Of a DNA stretch of 64,000 nt, positions 17,775-26,071 are shown one piece after another (within the stretch, counting starts at the first letter, position 1; each line of letters opens with the position of its first letter). This DNA is from Belliella alkalica (GTDB taxonomy: Bacteria; Bacteroidota; Bacteroidia; Cytophagales; Cyclobacteriaceae). A program made the translations under genes and the position numbers. The stretch spans positions 62,001 to 126,000 of the forward strand of contig NZ_JAKZGO010000011.1 in NCBI RefSeq assembly GCF_022549785.1, in the 5' to 3' direction. Below the pieces are notes generated by a model that was not told the DNA's origin, did no database searches, and saw only the letters and a list, made by a program, of their open reading frames with translations.

Positions 17775-18116
17775 ATGAAAAATTGGTTAACGATCGAGAA
17801 CGCAGCACAATTAGAGGCTATCAAAGAACAGAGTAAGCAAAAGCCTGTGTTGATTTTTAAGCATTCTACCTCTTGTTCCATAAGTGGTATGGCTTGGAAC
17901 AGGCTGCAGAGAAATTGGAAGGAAGAGGATCTTGAAAAAGTAACACCTTACTACCTTGATCTACTTTCCTACAGAGCAATATCCAATCAGATTGCTGAGG
18001 ATTTTGGAGTTTACCATGAAAGCCCACAAGTCATTTTGATCAAAGACGGAAAGGCAGTGTACGACAATAGCCACATGGGAATTAGCTATGCAGACATCAT
18101 GGGAAAAGTCGGATAA
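17775..18116 (+). CDS. ytxJ: Bacillithiol system redox-active protein YtxJ
   Basis: This 113-residue thioredoxin-fold protein has a monothiol active site HSTSCSIS with C34 where thioredoxins have CxxC. It carries the cis-proline region YHESPQVILIKDGK and a C-terminal helix. YtxJ is a proposed bacilliredoxin that removes bacillithiol from oxidised proteins, which implies the host makes bacillithiol, as many Bacteroidota do. The bacillithiol biosynthesis genes are not in this window. Confidence 0.88.
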   Translation: MKNWLTIENAAQLEAIKEQSKQKPVLIFKHSTSCSISGMAWNRLQRNWKEEDLEKVTPYYLDLLSYRAISNQIAEDFGVYHESPQVILIKDGKAVYDNSHMGISYADIMGKVG

Positions 18117-18159
18117 TCATTAAGCTTATGTGATTCTTGAAGTATAAAAATGAACGGAA

Positions 18160-18603
18160 TTGATGATGAAAAAATCTGATCCCCCAATTGTTGTAGAGCA
18201 GACATTTGAAGCATCCATATCGACTGTTTGGACTGTTATTACTGAAGTTGAATATATGAAACTGTGGTTTTTTGATTCAATTAAAGGATTTGAAGCCAAG
18301 GAAGGATTTGAAACGAGATTTTTTGTTCATCACAACAAGCAATACTTTCTTCACTTGTGGAAAATCATCCAAGTAGAGCCTGGCAAATCTATCAAATACA
18401 ATTGGAAATATGGTGGGTACGAAGGAGACTCGACTGTTTCTTTTGAATTGTTTGAAGAAGGCAAATTTACACGTCTCAGACTTACAGTTGAGATTTTGGA
18501 AGATTTTCCTGATCACATTCCAGAATTTAGCAGAGAGAGTTGTATGGAAGGTTGGGAATACCTTATAAAGGAAAGTCTTTTTAACTTTTTTGAACTAAAG
18601 TAA
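18160..18603 (+). CDS. SRPBCC (AHSA1-like) domain protein
   Basis: This 147-residue protein has the START/Bet v1-like pattern: VVEQTFEASISTVWTVITEV at the start, then WFFDSIKGFEAKEGFETRFF, and a C-terminal helix beginning MEGWEYLIKESLFNFF. Such proteins bind hydrophobic ligands or client proteins; the ligand is unknown. The start could be any of the consecutive Met codons at 18160-18168. Confidence 0.8.
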   Translation: MMMKKSDPPIVVEQTFEASISTVWTVITEVEYMKLWFFDSIKGFEAKEGFETRFFVHHNKQYFLHLWKIIQVEPGKSIKYNWKYGGYEGDSTVSFELFEEGKFTRLRLTVEILEDFPDHIPEFSRESCMEGWEYLIKESLFNFFELK

Positions 18604-18621
18604 AGGGGTTTTGGTTTTTAA

Positions 18622-18652
18622 TTGTACGCAATTAAATTTACCGCTATCTTTG
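18622..18652 (+). promoter_or_regulatory. Bacteroidota-type promoter before the DUF1304 gene
   Basis: A -7 box TATCTTTG (18645-18652) matches TAnnTTTG exactly. A TTG at 18622-18624 stands 20 bp upstream as the -33 element. It would drive the DUF1304 and nitroreductase genes starting at 18765. Confidence 0.5.
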
Positions 18653-18764
18653 TAGTGTACAAATCACCCATTTGTTCACTTCTGACTCTGTTATCAAATA
18701 ATGTAAAGATATTGATCTTCATCTCGATTGTAGTTAACTTCAAGAGTTACTTAAATTCAATGTT

Positions 18765-19133
18765 ATGGAGATAATTGCAATAATTCTGACAGTATTTGTA
18801 GCCATTGAGCATGTCTATATCCTTTGGATGGAAATGTTTGCTTGGGAAACAGCCGGTAAAAAAACATTCAAAGGATCTATGCGCCAAGATTTGTTTAAAC
18901 CAACAAAAGCTTTGGCAGCAAATCAAGGGTTGTACAATGGTTTCCTGGTAGCAGGTTTGGCTTGGTCATTTATTATCAGTGATCCTGAATGGAGTGTAAA
19001 CATTCGTTTATTCTTCTTGGGGTGTGTAGCAGTTGCGGGGATATTTGGTGGTTTGACGGCAAGCAAAAAAATATTTATCATACAAGCAGTACCAGCTTTG
19101 TTGGCCATTCTGTTTGTAATCATTTCAAAATAA
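18765..19133 (+). CDS. DUF1304 family membrane protein
   Basis: This 122-residue protein has four predicted membrane segments and the DUF1304 features EHVYILWMEMFAWET near the N-terminus and NQGLYNGFLVAGLAW in the middle. The biochemical function is unknown. It is 5 bp upstream of the nitroreductase-family gene, so the two are probably co-transcribed. Confidence 0.88.
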   Translation: MEIIAIILTVFVAIEHVYILWMEMFAWETAGKKTFKGSMRQDLFKPTKALAANQGLYNGFLVAGLAWSFIISDPEWSVNIRLFFLGCVAVAGIFGGLTASKKIFIIQAVPALLAILFVIISK

Positions 19134-19138
19134 AAAAC

Positions 19139-19771
19139 ATGTCACTCATTGAAGATTTGAATTGGAGACACGCTGTGAAAGCGTATGACCCATCCAAAAA
19201 AGTAAGTAAAGAAAACATCGACAAAATCGTAGAGGCAGCTAGATTGGCCCCGACTTCATCGGGATTGCAGCCGTTTAGGTTGATCGTAGTCGAAGACCAA
19301 GAAACCAAAGAAAAGCTTGTCAAAGGATCTTTGAATCCAGATTGTATGCGAGATTGTTCGCACGTAATTGTGTTTGCAGCATGGGACAGATATACGGCTG
19401 AGAGAATTGACAAAGTCTATGATTTTACGACTGACGAAAGAGGACTTCCTCGTGGCCGTTTTAGTTCATATACAGACATGCTCAAGGCAATTTACCTAAA
19501 GCAGTCAGCAGAGGAGAATTTCGCACATATTGCCCGTCAGGCTTATATTGCATTAGGACTTTCTTTGGCTCAAGCAGCTGAATTGAGGATAGATTCTACA
19601 CCAGCAGAAGGTTTTGATAGCAAGGTTGTAGATCAAGTTCTGGAATTGGAAAAAGAAGGGTTGAAAAGTGTATCTCTGATGTACGTAGGTTATGCTAATC
19701 CTGAAGGAGATTGGTTGGGTACTATGAAAAAAGTCCGAATCCCAACGGAAGAATTTTTGATTGAAAAGTAA
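19139..19771 (+). CDS. NAD(P)H-dependent oxidoreductase, nitroreductase family
   Basis: The start chosen is ATG 19139 (MSLIEDLNWRHAVKAYDPSK), because a longer frame reading upstream would overlap most of the DUF1304 gene. The 210-residue product has the NfsB-type FMN-binding signature RHAVKAYDP and AARLAPTSSGLQPFRLIVVE, then FAHIARQAYIALGLSLAQAA and the C-terminal GYANPEGDW. It should be a flavoenzyme reducing quinones or nitro compounds with NAD(P)H. The physiological substrate is unknown. A strong terminator follows. Confidence 0.9.
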   Translation: MSLIEDLNWRHAVKAYDPSKKVSKENIDKIVEAARLAPTSSGLQPFRLIVVEDQETKEKLVKGSLNPDCMRDCSHVIVFAAWDRYTAERIDKVYDFTTDERGLPRGRFSSYTDMLKAIYLKQSAEENFAHIARQAYIALGLSLAQAAELRIDSTPAEGFDSKVVDQVLELEKEGLKSVSLMYVGYANPEGDWLGTMKKVRIPTEEFLIEK

Positions 19772-19772
19772 T

Positions 19773-19804
19773 AAAATAGCCTCTGAAAAATCAGAGGCTA
19801 TTTT
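19773..19804 (+). terminator. Rho-independent terminator
   Basis: A perfect 14-bp stem (19773-19786 with 19791-19804) with a 4-nt loop ends in a T-rich tail (ttttgttttt). It lies 1 bp after the stop of the nitroreductase gene. Its A/T flanks also allow termination of minus-strand transcripts from fadE. Confidence 0.85.
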
Positions 19805-19873
19805 GTTTTTGGAAATCTTGGTTTAAAAACTATTTCACCTTTTACCAAAACTTCTATAAAACGCTAGATCACT

Positions 19874-21673
19874 TTAAGAAAATGGATATTTTCCTTTCTC
19901 TATCATATAATCCGCGATCTGTCTTCTTAAGGATTTGGTATCCACCAAATCCATTTTGGTGAATCGCTTGAGGCCCATCAGCATGACTTTCTGCTCATCA
20001 CCTTTGGTAAATGATCCGATGGCTTCTTTGGCTGCGGCATTGATTCTGTCCACAGCTTCTGAAAGATATACCTGCGCCATCGCAATCTGATGCTTGCTTG
20101 ATTCCTCACCTTGGATACCCACAAGTTTTTCGGTACGAAGAATGGCTGATTCTGCAGCATAGATTTCGATCATCACATCTGCCAAATTCATCATGATCTC
20201 TTGCTCGTCTTCTATTTTGTCTTGGAGTGCCATGGCTGCTTTTCCACCTACCATCAAGAATACTTTTTTGAGTTTTTTGAGAACCTCCTTCTCTGCCGCA
20301 AATAGCTCTGAAGTATCTACTGTATCAAAACTAGGCACAGAAGTCAACTCTTTGGAAACTGCCATGGCTGGCTCGAAGAGATTGATTTCGCCTTTCATGG
20401 CTCGCTTTAGAAGCATTCCTACCATAAGCATACGGTTGATTTCATTGGTTCCCTCATAGATACGCGCGATTCTCGCATCTCTATAAGCGCGCTCCATCGG
20501 TGCATCAGCCGAATAGCCCATACCACCATATACCTGAACTCCCTGATCTACTACATAATCCAAGACTTCTGATCCATGGATTTTAGAAATAGCACATTCG
20601 ATCGCAAATTCCTCGACTCCTTTGAGTTTGGCTTGTGTTTCGTCAATTCCCTCAGCGATCAGATGATTGATACGGTCTTCGATATCCTGTCCAGCTCTGT
20701 AGGTCAAGGATTCAGAAACATATGTTCTGATTGCCATCTCTGCCAGTTTGGATTTGATCGCACCAAAAGTATTGATGCTAACACCAAACTGCTTTCTTTC
20801 TGTAGAATACTTGATGGCGTGACTTGTGACTGTTCTCACGCCACCTAATACACCAGCCCCTAGCTTTACCCTACCAATATTCAGGATATTCACGGCTATT
20901 TTAAATCCGTTGCCTCTGTCAGAAAGCATATTTTCTACAGGTACTTGGCAATCATTGAAGAAAACCTGTCTGGTAGAAGAGCCCTTGATTCCCATCTTTT
21001 TCTCTTCTTCATTCATAGAGATTCCACCAAAATCCTTTTCTACGATAAATGCTGTAAGGTTTTTGTCATCATCGATTTTTGCAAAAACGATAAAAACATC
21101 TGCAAAACCGGCATTTGAGATCCACATTTTCTGACCATTGATGATGTAGTGTTTTCCATCATCAGATAGTTTTGCCTTGGTTTTTCCGCTATTTGCATCC
21201 GATCCAGCATCGGGCTCAGTCAAGCAGTAACAAGCCGCCCACTCTCCAGTTGCCAATTTTGGAAGGTACTTGGATTTCTGATCTTCAGTTCCGTAGTAAA
21301 GTATTGGTAAAGTACCAATACCAGTATGGGCACCATAGGTCGTTGAGAAAGAACCAGCTGCACCGATGATATCAGCAATCAACATCGAGGTGTTGAAACT
21401 CATACCCATACCATTGTATTTTTCAGGAACAGAAATACCCAAAAGGCCCAGTTCCCCTGCTTTCCTGAAAATAGATGGTACAAGATCAGGATTTTTCATA
21501 CTATCAATTTCCTCAATATTGGGGGTGATTTCAGTATCGATAAAATCCTGACAAGCTTGCGCCATCATTTTTTGCTCTTCGTTAAATTCTTCAAAGATGA
21601 AGATTTCTTGGGCTTCGGTTTCTTTGATCAGAAACTCGCCTCCATTGATTGATTTTTTGGTTATTGTGTTCAT
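19874..21673 (-). CDS. fadE: Acyl-CoA dehydrogenase (FadE-type, long form)
   Basis: This 599-residue flavoenzyme catalyses the first step of beta-oxidation. Signatures are CYCLTEPDAGSDANSGKT (FAD and substrate loop) and YRDARIARIYEGTNEI near the C-terminal part of the core. An extra domain of about 190 residues follows, as in Bacillus FadE. The start is set at ATG 21673 (MNTITKKSINGGEFL); a longer frame runs into the heptamer repeat and is unlikely. It is third of the fadN-fadA-fadE set seen in Bacillus subtilis, although here a small ORF lies between fadA and fadE. Confidence 0.9.
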   Translation of the reverse strand: MNTITKKSINGGEFLIKETEAQEIFIFEEFNEEQKMMAQACQDFIDTEITPNIEEIDSMKNPDLVPSIFRKAGELGLLGISVPEKYNGMGMSFNTSMLIADIIGAAGSFSTTYGAHTGIGTLPILYYGTEDQKSKYLPKLATGEWAACYCLTEPDAGSDANSGKTKAKLSDDGKHYIINGQKMWISNAGFADVFIVFAKIDDDKNLTAFIVEKDFGGISMNEEEKKMGIKGSSTRQVFFNDCQVPVENMLSDRGNGFKIAVNILNIGRVKLGAGVLGGVRTVTSHAIKYSTERKQFGVSINTFGAIKSKLAEMAIRTYVSESLTYRAGQDIEDRINHLIAEGIDETQAKLKGVEEFAIECAISKIHGSEVLDYVVDQGVQVYGGMGYSADAPMERAYRDARIARIYEGTNEINRMLMVGMLLKRAMKGEINLFEPAMAVSKELTSVPSFDTVDTSELFAAEKEVLKKLKKVFLMVGGKAAMALQDKIEDEQEIMMNLADVMIEIYAAESAILRTEKLVGIQGEESSKHQIAMAQVYLSEAVDRINAAAKEAIGSFTKGDEQKVMLMGLKRFTKMDLVDTKSLRRQIADYMIEKGKYPFS

Positions 21674-21679
21674 AATTAA

Positions 21680-21711
21680 AGACATTAGACTCAAGACGTA
21701 AGACATAAGAC
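21680..21711. repeat. Heptamer-period repeat AGACNNN
   Basis: Consecutive units agacatt, agactca, agacgta, agacata, agac form a 7-bp period just upstream of fadE. It is the inverse-orientation counterpart of the GTCTNNN runs at 22188-22222 and 23599-23633. Confidence 0.8.
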
Positions 21712-21738
21712 TGGCTCATCCACACGTCGAAGTCATTA

Positions 21739-22092
21739 TTATTTTTCAAATTTTAAGATTAATGAATAGAGCATTTTTTATATTTCAGTAAGTTCTGTTG
21801 TCACTACTTGAAATTTTTCACTTTCAATATAGCCTAGCTCAAATGCTACATATAACTGTGTCTCCAATTCACAAATAGATCCATGGGCTATCCCAAGAAA
21901 ATTTGCGAATTCACCATTAGTTCTTCTACCTGCTCCCTCAGCAACATTTGAAGGAACAGACACTGCACTTCTTCTAATTTGAGATATAAGCCCAAACCTT
22001 TCATCAGATGGAAAAGATTGATAAATTTTATAAACCTGAACGGTAAGTTTAATTCCTCTTTTCCAAACATTCAATTCTTTGTAGTTATGCAT
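21739..22092 (-). pseudogene. Four-helix-bundle protein (23S IVS type) with premature stop
   Basis: The open frame from 22092 encodes 104 residues with the family pattern YKELNVWKRGIKLTVQVY, SQIRRSAVSVPSNVAEGAGR and ELETQLYVAFELGY, then stops at TAA 21778-21780. Reading through that stop, the frame continues KMLYSLILKFEK to a TAA at 21739, which looks like the expected last helix. A single nonsense change (CAA or AAA to TAA) would explain it. Members of this family occur in 23S rRNA intervening sequences and as scattered mobile ORFs. Heptamer repeats in opposite orientation flank it inside the fad gene set. Confidence 0.75.
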
Positions 22093-22187
22093 AATTGAAA
22101 ATTTAAGTTGAACAAAGAGTCAATTATAAAATAGAATTTGTTTCACTTTTGAAATTTGAAACAAGTAGTGAAATTTTGACGGATACT

Positions 22188-22222
22188 GTCTTTTGTCTCA
22201 TATCTTGCGTCTTACATCTCAT
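22188..22222. repeat. Heptamer-period repeat RTCTNNN
   Basis: Five units gtctttt, gtctcat, atcttgc, gtcttac, atctcat follow each other without gaps and overlap the last codons of fadA on the opposite strand. Confidence 0.8.
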
Positions 22223-23394
22223 TTCAAAAGCTCAAACACTCCAGCTACTCCTTGTCCACCTCCGACGCAGGCAGTGACTAGGCCGTGTTTTTTGTTTTGA
22301 CGGCGGAGTTCGCTGAAGAGTTGGACAGAGAGCTTGGCACCTGTGCAGCCTAGTGGGTGACCGAGGGCTACTGCGCCACCGTTGACATTGACGATGTCTG
22401 GATTCATATCCAAAGACTTCATTACTGCCAAGCCCTGCGCTGCAAATGCTTCGTTCAATTCTATCAGGTCTATATCATTCAAAGTCAATCCTGCTTGCTT
22501 CAGTGCTTTTGGAACGGCTTCTTTTGGTCCAATTCCCATTATTCTTGGTTCTACACCTGCCACCGAATAGGACATCAGTCGGGCGATTGGCTCCAAGTTC
22601 AATTCCTTTACCATTCGTTCTGACATCACCACCACAAAGGCCGCTCCATCGGATGTTTGGGAGGAATTTCCTGCAGTCACTTGTCCTCCTTGCTTGAAAG
22701 CCGGTCTTAAATTCGACAATCCTTCCAAAGAGGTACCTTTTCTTGGACCTTCATCGGTATCTACTGTGAACTTCCTTGTTTTCCTTTTTCCATTTTCATC
22801 CAAATAGGTCTCTTCGACTTCTATCGGAACAATTTCATCTTTGAACTTTCCAGCTGCAATTGCCGCCAAAGCTTTGTCATGAGACTTTACTGAAAATTCA
22901 TCAGCCTGCTCTCTAGTAATATCATATTCTTTTGCCAATTCTTCTGCTGTAAGACCCATGCTTAGGTAATAATCAGGCGTTTCTGAGGCAATTTTCCAGT
23001 TGAGCGCAGTCTTGTATCCCATCATTGGTAGGAGAGACATGGACTCGGTTCCTCCAGCGATGATACAGTCAGCCATTCCTGCTTTGATCTTGCCAACTGC
23101 CAGGGCAATCGCTTCCAATCCAGAACCGCAATATCTGTTGATGATAAATCCAGGGTTTTCTATACCTAGTGCAAGAAGGGAAATCATCCGTCCCATTTGC
23201 ATGCCTTGTTCCCCCTCAGGGATGGCGTTTCCTACGATAAGGTCATCCACCATTTTATTTTCTAATCCCGGTGTATTGGCTACCAAATGCTTAATCACAT
23301 CTGACGCCAAATCATCTGGCCGATAAAATCTAAAGCCACCTTTTTTGGCCTTTCCTACTGCTGATCTATATCCATTTACTATATAAGCTTCCAT
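22219..23394 (-). CDS. fadA: Acetyl-CoA C-acyltransferase (thiolase)
   Basis: This 391-residue thiolase has the nucleophile Cys in NRYCGSGLEAIALA, NEAFAAQGLAVM, GGAVALGHPLGCTGAK and the C-terminal catalytic Cys in VTACVGGGQG. It carries out the last step of beta-oxidation, releasing acetyl-CoA. It follows fadN after a repeat-containing gap of about 257 bp, and the operon order matches Bacillus fadNAE. Confidence 0.93.
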   Translation of the reverse strand: MEAYIVNGYRSAVGKAKKGGFRFYRPDDLASDVIKHLVANTPGLENKMVDDLIVGNAIPEGEQGMQMGRMISLLALGIENPGFIINRYCGSGLEAIALAVGKIKAGMADCIIAGGTESMSLLPMMGYKTALNWKIASETPDYYLSMGLTAEELAKEYDITREQADEFSVKSHDKALAAIAAGKFKDEIVPIEVEETYLDENGKRKTRKFTVDTDEGPRKGTSLEGLSNLRPAFKQGGQVTAGNSSQTSDGAAFVVVMSERMVKELNLEPIARLMSYSVAGVEPRIMGIGPKEAVPKALKQAGLTLNDIDLIELNEAFAAQGLAVMKSLDMNPDIVNVNGGAVALGHPLGCTGAKLSVQLFSELRRQNKKHGLVTACVGGGQGVAGVFELLK

Positions 23395-23500
23395 TTTGTG
23401 TATCTATTGAGGTTAATTTATTATTTCAGGTTTGTTATTAACTGAACTGAGATTCAAGAGAATCGAGATAATTATACTTGATTGAGAGTTTTAGAAATTC

Positions 23501-23586
23501 AACCCCTTCGGGGTTGCTGCTTCCTTTATCTACTTTTCCCCCGGGTTGCGACCCGGGGCTATTCAAAGTTTAACCCTTTTAGGGTT
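23501..23586. repeat. Cluster of three short hairpins (REP-like element)
   Basis: Three G+C-rich or strongly paired hairpins lie in series: aacccc-ttcg-gggtt (23501-23515), ccccgggt-tgcg-acccgggg (23539-23558) and aaccct-ttt-agggtt (23572-23586). The middle one stands out in this A+T-rich genome. Such trios between genes are typical of dispersed REP-type repeats. They sit between fadN and fadA and could attenuate or protect the transcript. Confidence 0.7.
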
Positions 23587-23598
23587 TGTTTTCCTACA

Positions 23599-23633
23599 AT
23601 CTCATGTCTTGTGTCTTACGTCTCATATCTCAT
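23599..23633. repeat. Heptamer-period repeat RTCTNNN
   Basis: Five units atctcat, gtcttgt, gtcttac, gtctcat, atctcat occur just after the REP-like hairpins in the fadN-fadA gap. They share unit sequences with the run at 22188-22222. Confidence 0.8.
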
Positions 23634-23651
23634 AGCTCCCTTCTGACATCT

Positions 23652-26057
23652 CTAATTTCTCAGCGGTTTTCCTTTGAATAGGATACTATGAATTCTCTCT
23701 AGGGTCTTTTTCTCTCCTGTCAAACTCAAGAACGCTTCTCTTTCGAGATCCAATAGAAACTGTTCGCTTACCAATGTTGGTGCAGAAAGGTCTCCTCCTG
23801 ACATTACCCAAGCTAATTTTCTGGCGATTTTGGCATCATGATCAGAGATGTATTTACCATATTGCATCCCTGTGATTCCTGCTTCAAATAAGGCTAGTGA
23901 AGTTTTGCCCAAGACTTTGATATCTGTCTGCTGAATCGGTTGTGTATATCCAGCATCATACAATGCCAAGACTTTAGCTTTGGCTTCTGCAAGCTGTCTT
24001 TTTCTGTTCAATGTGATAGAATCTTTAACCTGCAAATAGCCCAACCCTCTCGCTTCTTCAGCAGAGGTGGAAACTTTTGCGGTAGCGATATTCATAAAAT
24101 ACTCCTGCAACCTGTTCAATTCTACATCACCGTCTTTGATATCATTGGAGAATCTCAAGGTCATCTCCTTGGTTCCTCCTCCGGCAGGGATCAATCCAAC
24201 ACCAAACTCTACCAATCCCATATACAATTCAGCATGTGCCTGTACAGCATCGGCATGAAGTGACAATTCACATCCACCGCCCAACGCCATATTGTGTGGA
24301 GCCACTACCACAGGGACAGATGAATATCTCGCCCGCATCATGGTATTCTGGAATCCTGCTATCATCAGGTTGATTTCATCATATTCCTGATCTCCGGCAA
24401 ACATAAAGAGCATGGCCAAGTTGGCACCTGCAGAGAAATTTGGTCCTTCGTTGCCTATTACCAATCCTTTGTAGGACTTTTCTGCCATAGTAATGGCTGT
24501 ATTGATGCCTTCGATAACTTCCTGACCCATGGAATTCATTTTGGTATGGAATTCCAATCCTATCACATCATCTCCAAGGTCATAAATAGTCGCTCCGGCA
24601 TTGCCCCAAACTTTCTTGTTCGCAGCTTTGAGTGTATCAAGAATGATGAATTCTTCTTGTCCAGGAATCGGAAGGTAAGTTTTGGACTTGACATCATAAA
24701 ACTTCTTCTGTCCGCCTTCCACTTTGTAGAATGAATCATTTCCTGCTTCAAGCATTTCGTGAACCCAGGTCGCAGCTTTTTCTCCCGCTGCTTCCATTTT
24801 TTCTACTGTCTCTTTAACTCCAAGTACATCCCAAGTCTCAAAAGGCCCAAGTTCCCAACCAAATCCTGCACAAACTGCCTGATCGATTCTGTAGGTTTCA
24901 TCGGAAATTTCAGGGATTCTATGTGAACAGTATTTGAACAAGTCATAAAATGATGCTCTATAAAACTCACCTGCTTTATCATCAAAGTTGACCAAGAATT
25001 TGATCCTCTTTTTCAAATCTTCAATTTCTTTGGATGCTTCCAATGCCTTGAATTTTGGTTTTTCAGCATCTTTATACTCGAAGGTTTTCAGATCAAGTTC
25101 CTTCAGTTCTTTTCTTCCATCATCATGACGGATCATTTTGAAGTATCCCTGACCAGTTTTGTCACCCCACCATTTATTGTCATAGAGTACTTTGACAATA
25201 TTGGGCAGCTGGAATTTGTCCCTAGACTCATCATGCTCCAATGCTTTGTAAAGATTATTGGCAACATTTACGGTCGTGTCTAGTCCTACAACATCCATTG
25301 TTCGGAAGGTAGCAGACTTGGCTCGACCGATGATAGTTCCTGTCAACTTATCTACCTCCGATACTCCCAAGCCCATTTTTTCAATGGCGTGCATGCCTGA
25401 AATAATCGCATAAACCCCAATTCTATTGGCAATAAAAGCTGGAGTATCTTTACAAAGTACAGTTTCTTTTCCTAGGTGTCTATCTCCATAATCCATTAAG
25501 AAATCGATGATTTCAGGGTTGGTTTTCGGTCCAGGAATGATTTCCAACAACCTTAGGTATCTTGGAGGATTGAAAAAGTGCGTACCTGCAAAATTGACCT
25601 GAAAATCCTCAGATCTTCCTTCACACATCAAATGCATAGGAATTCCAGAAGTATTTGAAGTGATCAAACTTCCTGGTTTTCTGTATTTTTCTACCTTTTC
25701 GAAAAGTGATTGCTTGATATCCAACCTTTCCACTACGACTTCCATCACCCAATCATAATCTTTGATTTTGGGTAAATCATCGTCAAAATTTCCTGTGGTA
25801 ATTCTATCAACATTCTTCGCATCATATAGAGATGCCGGTTTGTTTTTCAATGTGGATTGCAATGCCGAATTGACAATTCTGTTTCTTACAGTTTTGTCCT
25901 CAAGGGTCAATCCTCTCTTTTGTTCATCGTCGTTGAGTTCACGTGGTATGATATCAAGGAGCAATACCTGCACGCCGATATTGGCAAAATGGCAAGCAAT
26001 TCTCGATCCCATCACACCTGAACCTAAAATGGCAACTTTCTGAATTGTTCTTTTCAT
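23652..26057 (-). CDS. fadN: 3-hydroxyacyl-CoA dehydrogenase / enoyl-CoA hydratase (FadN-type)
   Basis: This 801-residue bifunctional enzyme has the dehydrogenase first, as in Bacillus FadN and opposite to E. coli FadB. The NAD-binding motif LGSGVMGSRIACHFANIG is at the N-terminus, and NTSGIPMHLM and GTHFFNPPRYLRLLEIIPG follow. The crotonase-type hydratase begins after about residue 490, with oxyanion segments GPNFSAGANLAML and GLIPAGGGTKEM. It performs the two middle steps of beta-oxidation. It lies 14 bp after the MarR-family gene, so the regulator and enzymes probably share a transcript. Confidence 0.93.
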   Translation of the reverse strand: MKRTIQKVAILGSGVMGSRIACHFANIGVQVLLLDIIPRELNDDEQKRGLTLEDKTVRNRIVNSALQSTLKNKPASLYDAKNVDRITTGNFDDDLPKIKDYDWVMEVVVERLDIKQSLFEKVEKYRKPGSLITSNTSGIPMHLMCEGRSEDFQVNFAGTHFFNPPRYLRLLEIIPGPKTNPEIIDFLMDYGDRHLGKETVLCKDTPAFIANRIGVYAIISGMHAIEKMGLGVSEVDKLTGTIIGRAKSATFRTMDVVGLDTTVNVANNLYKALEHDESRDKFQLPNIVKVLYDNKWWGDKTGQGYFKMIRHDDGRKELKELDLKTFEYKDAEKPKFKALEASKEIEDLKKRIKFLVNFDDKAGEFYRASFYDLFKYCSHRIPEISDETYRIDQAVCAGFGWELGPFETWDVLGVKETVEKMEAAGEKAATWVHEMLEAGNDSFYKVEGGQKKFYDVKSKTYLPIPGQEEFIILDTLKAANKKVWGNAGATIYDLGDDVIGLEFHTKMNSMGQEVIEGINTAITMAEKSYKGLVIGNEGPNFSAGANLAMLFMFAGDQEYDEINLMIAGFQNTMMRARYSSVPVVVAPHNMALGGGCELSLHADAVQAHAELYMGLVEFGVGLIPAGGGTKEMTLRFSNDIKDGDVELNRLQEYFMNIATAKVSTSAEEARGLGYLQVKDSITLNRKRQLAEAKAKVLALYDAGYTQPIQQTDIKVLGKTSLALFEAGITGMQYGKYISDHDAKIARKLAWVMSGGDLSAPTLVSEQFLLDLEREAFLSLTGEKKTLERIHSILFKGKPLRN

Positions 26058-26071
26058 GAGATTATATTGGT

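Noticed and set aside
18989-19138. Upstream extension of the nitroreductase-family protein
   Set aside because: It would overlap the last 145 bp of the DUF1304 gene and the family starts at the internal Met at 19139.
21674-21706. Upstream extension of FadE by 11 codons
   Set aside because: The extension is made of the heptamer repeat and does not resemble a protein N-terminus.
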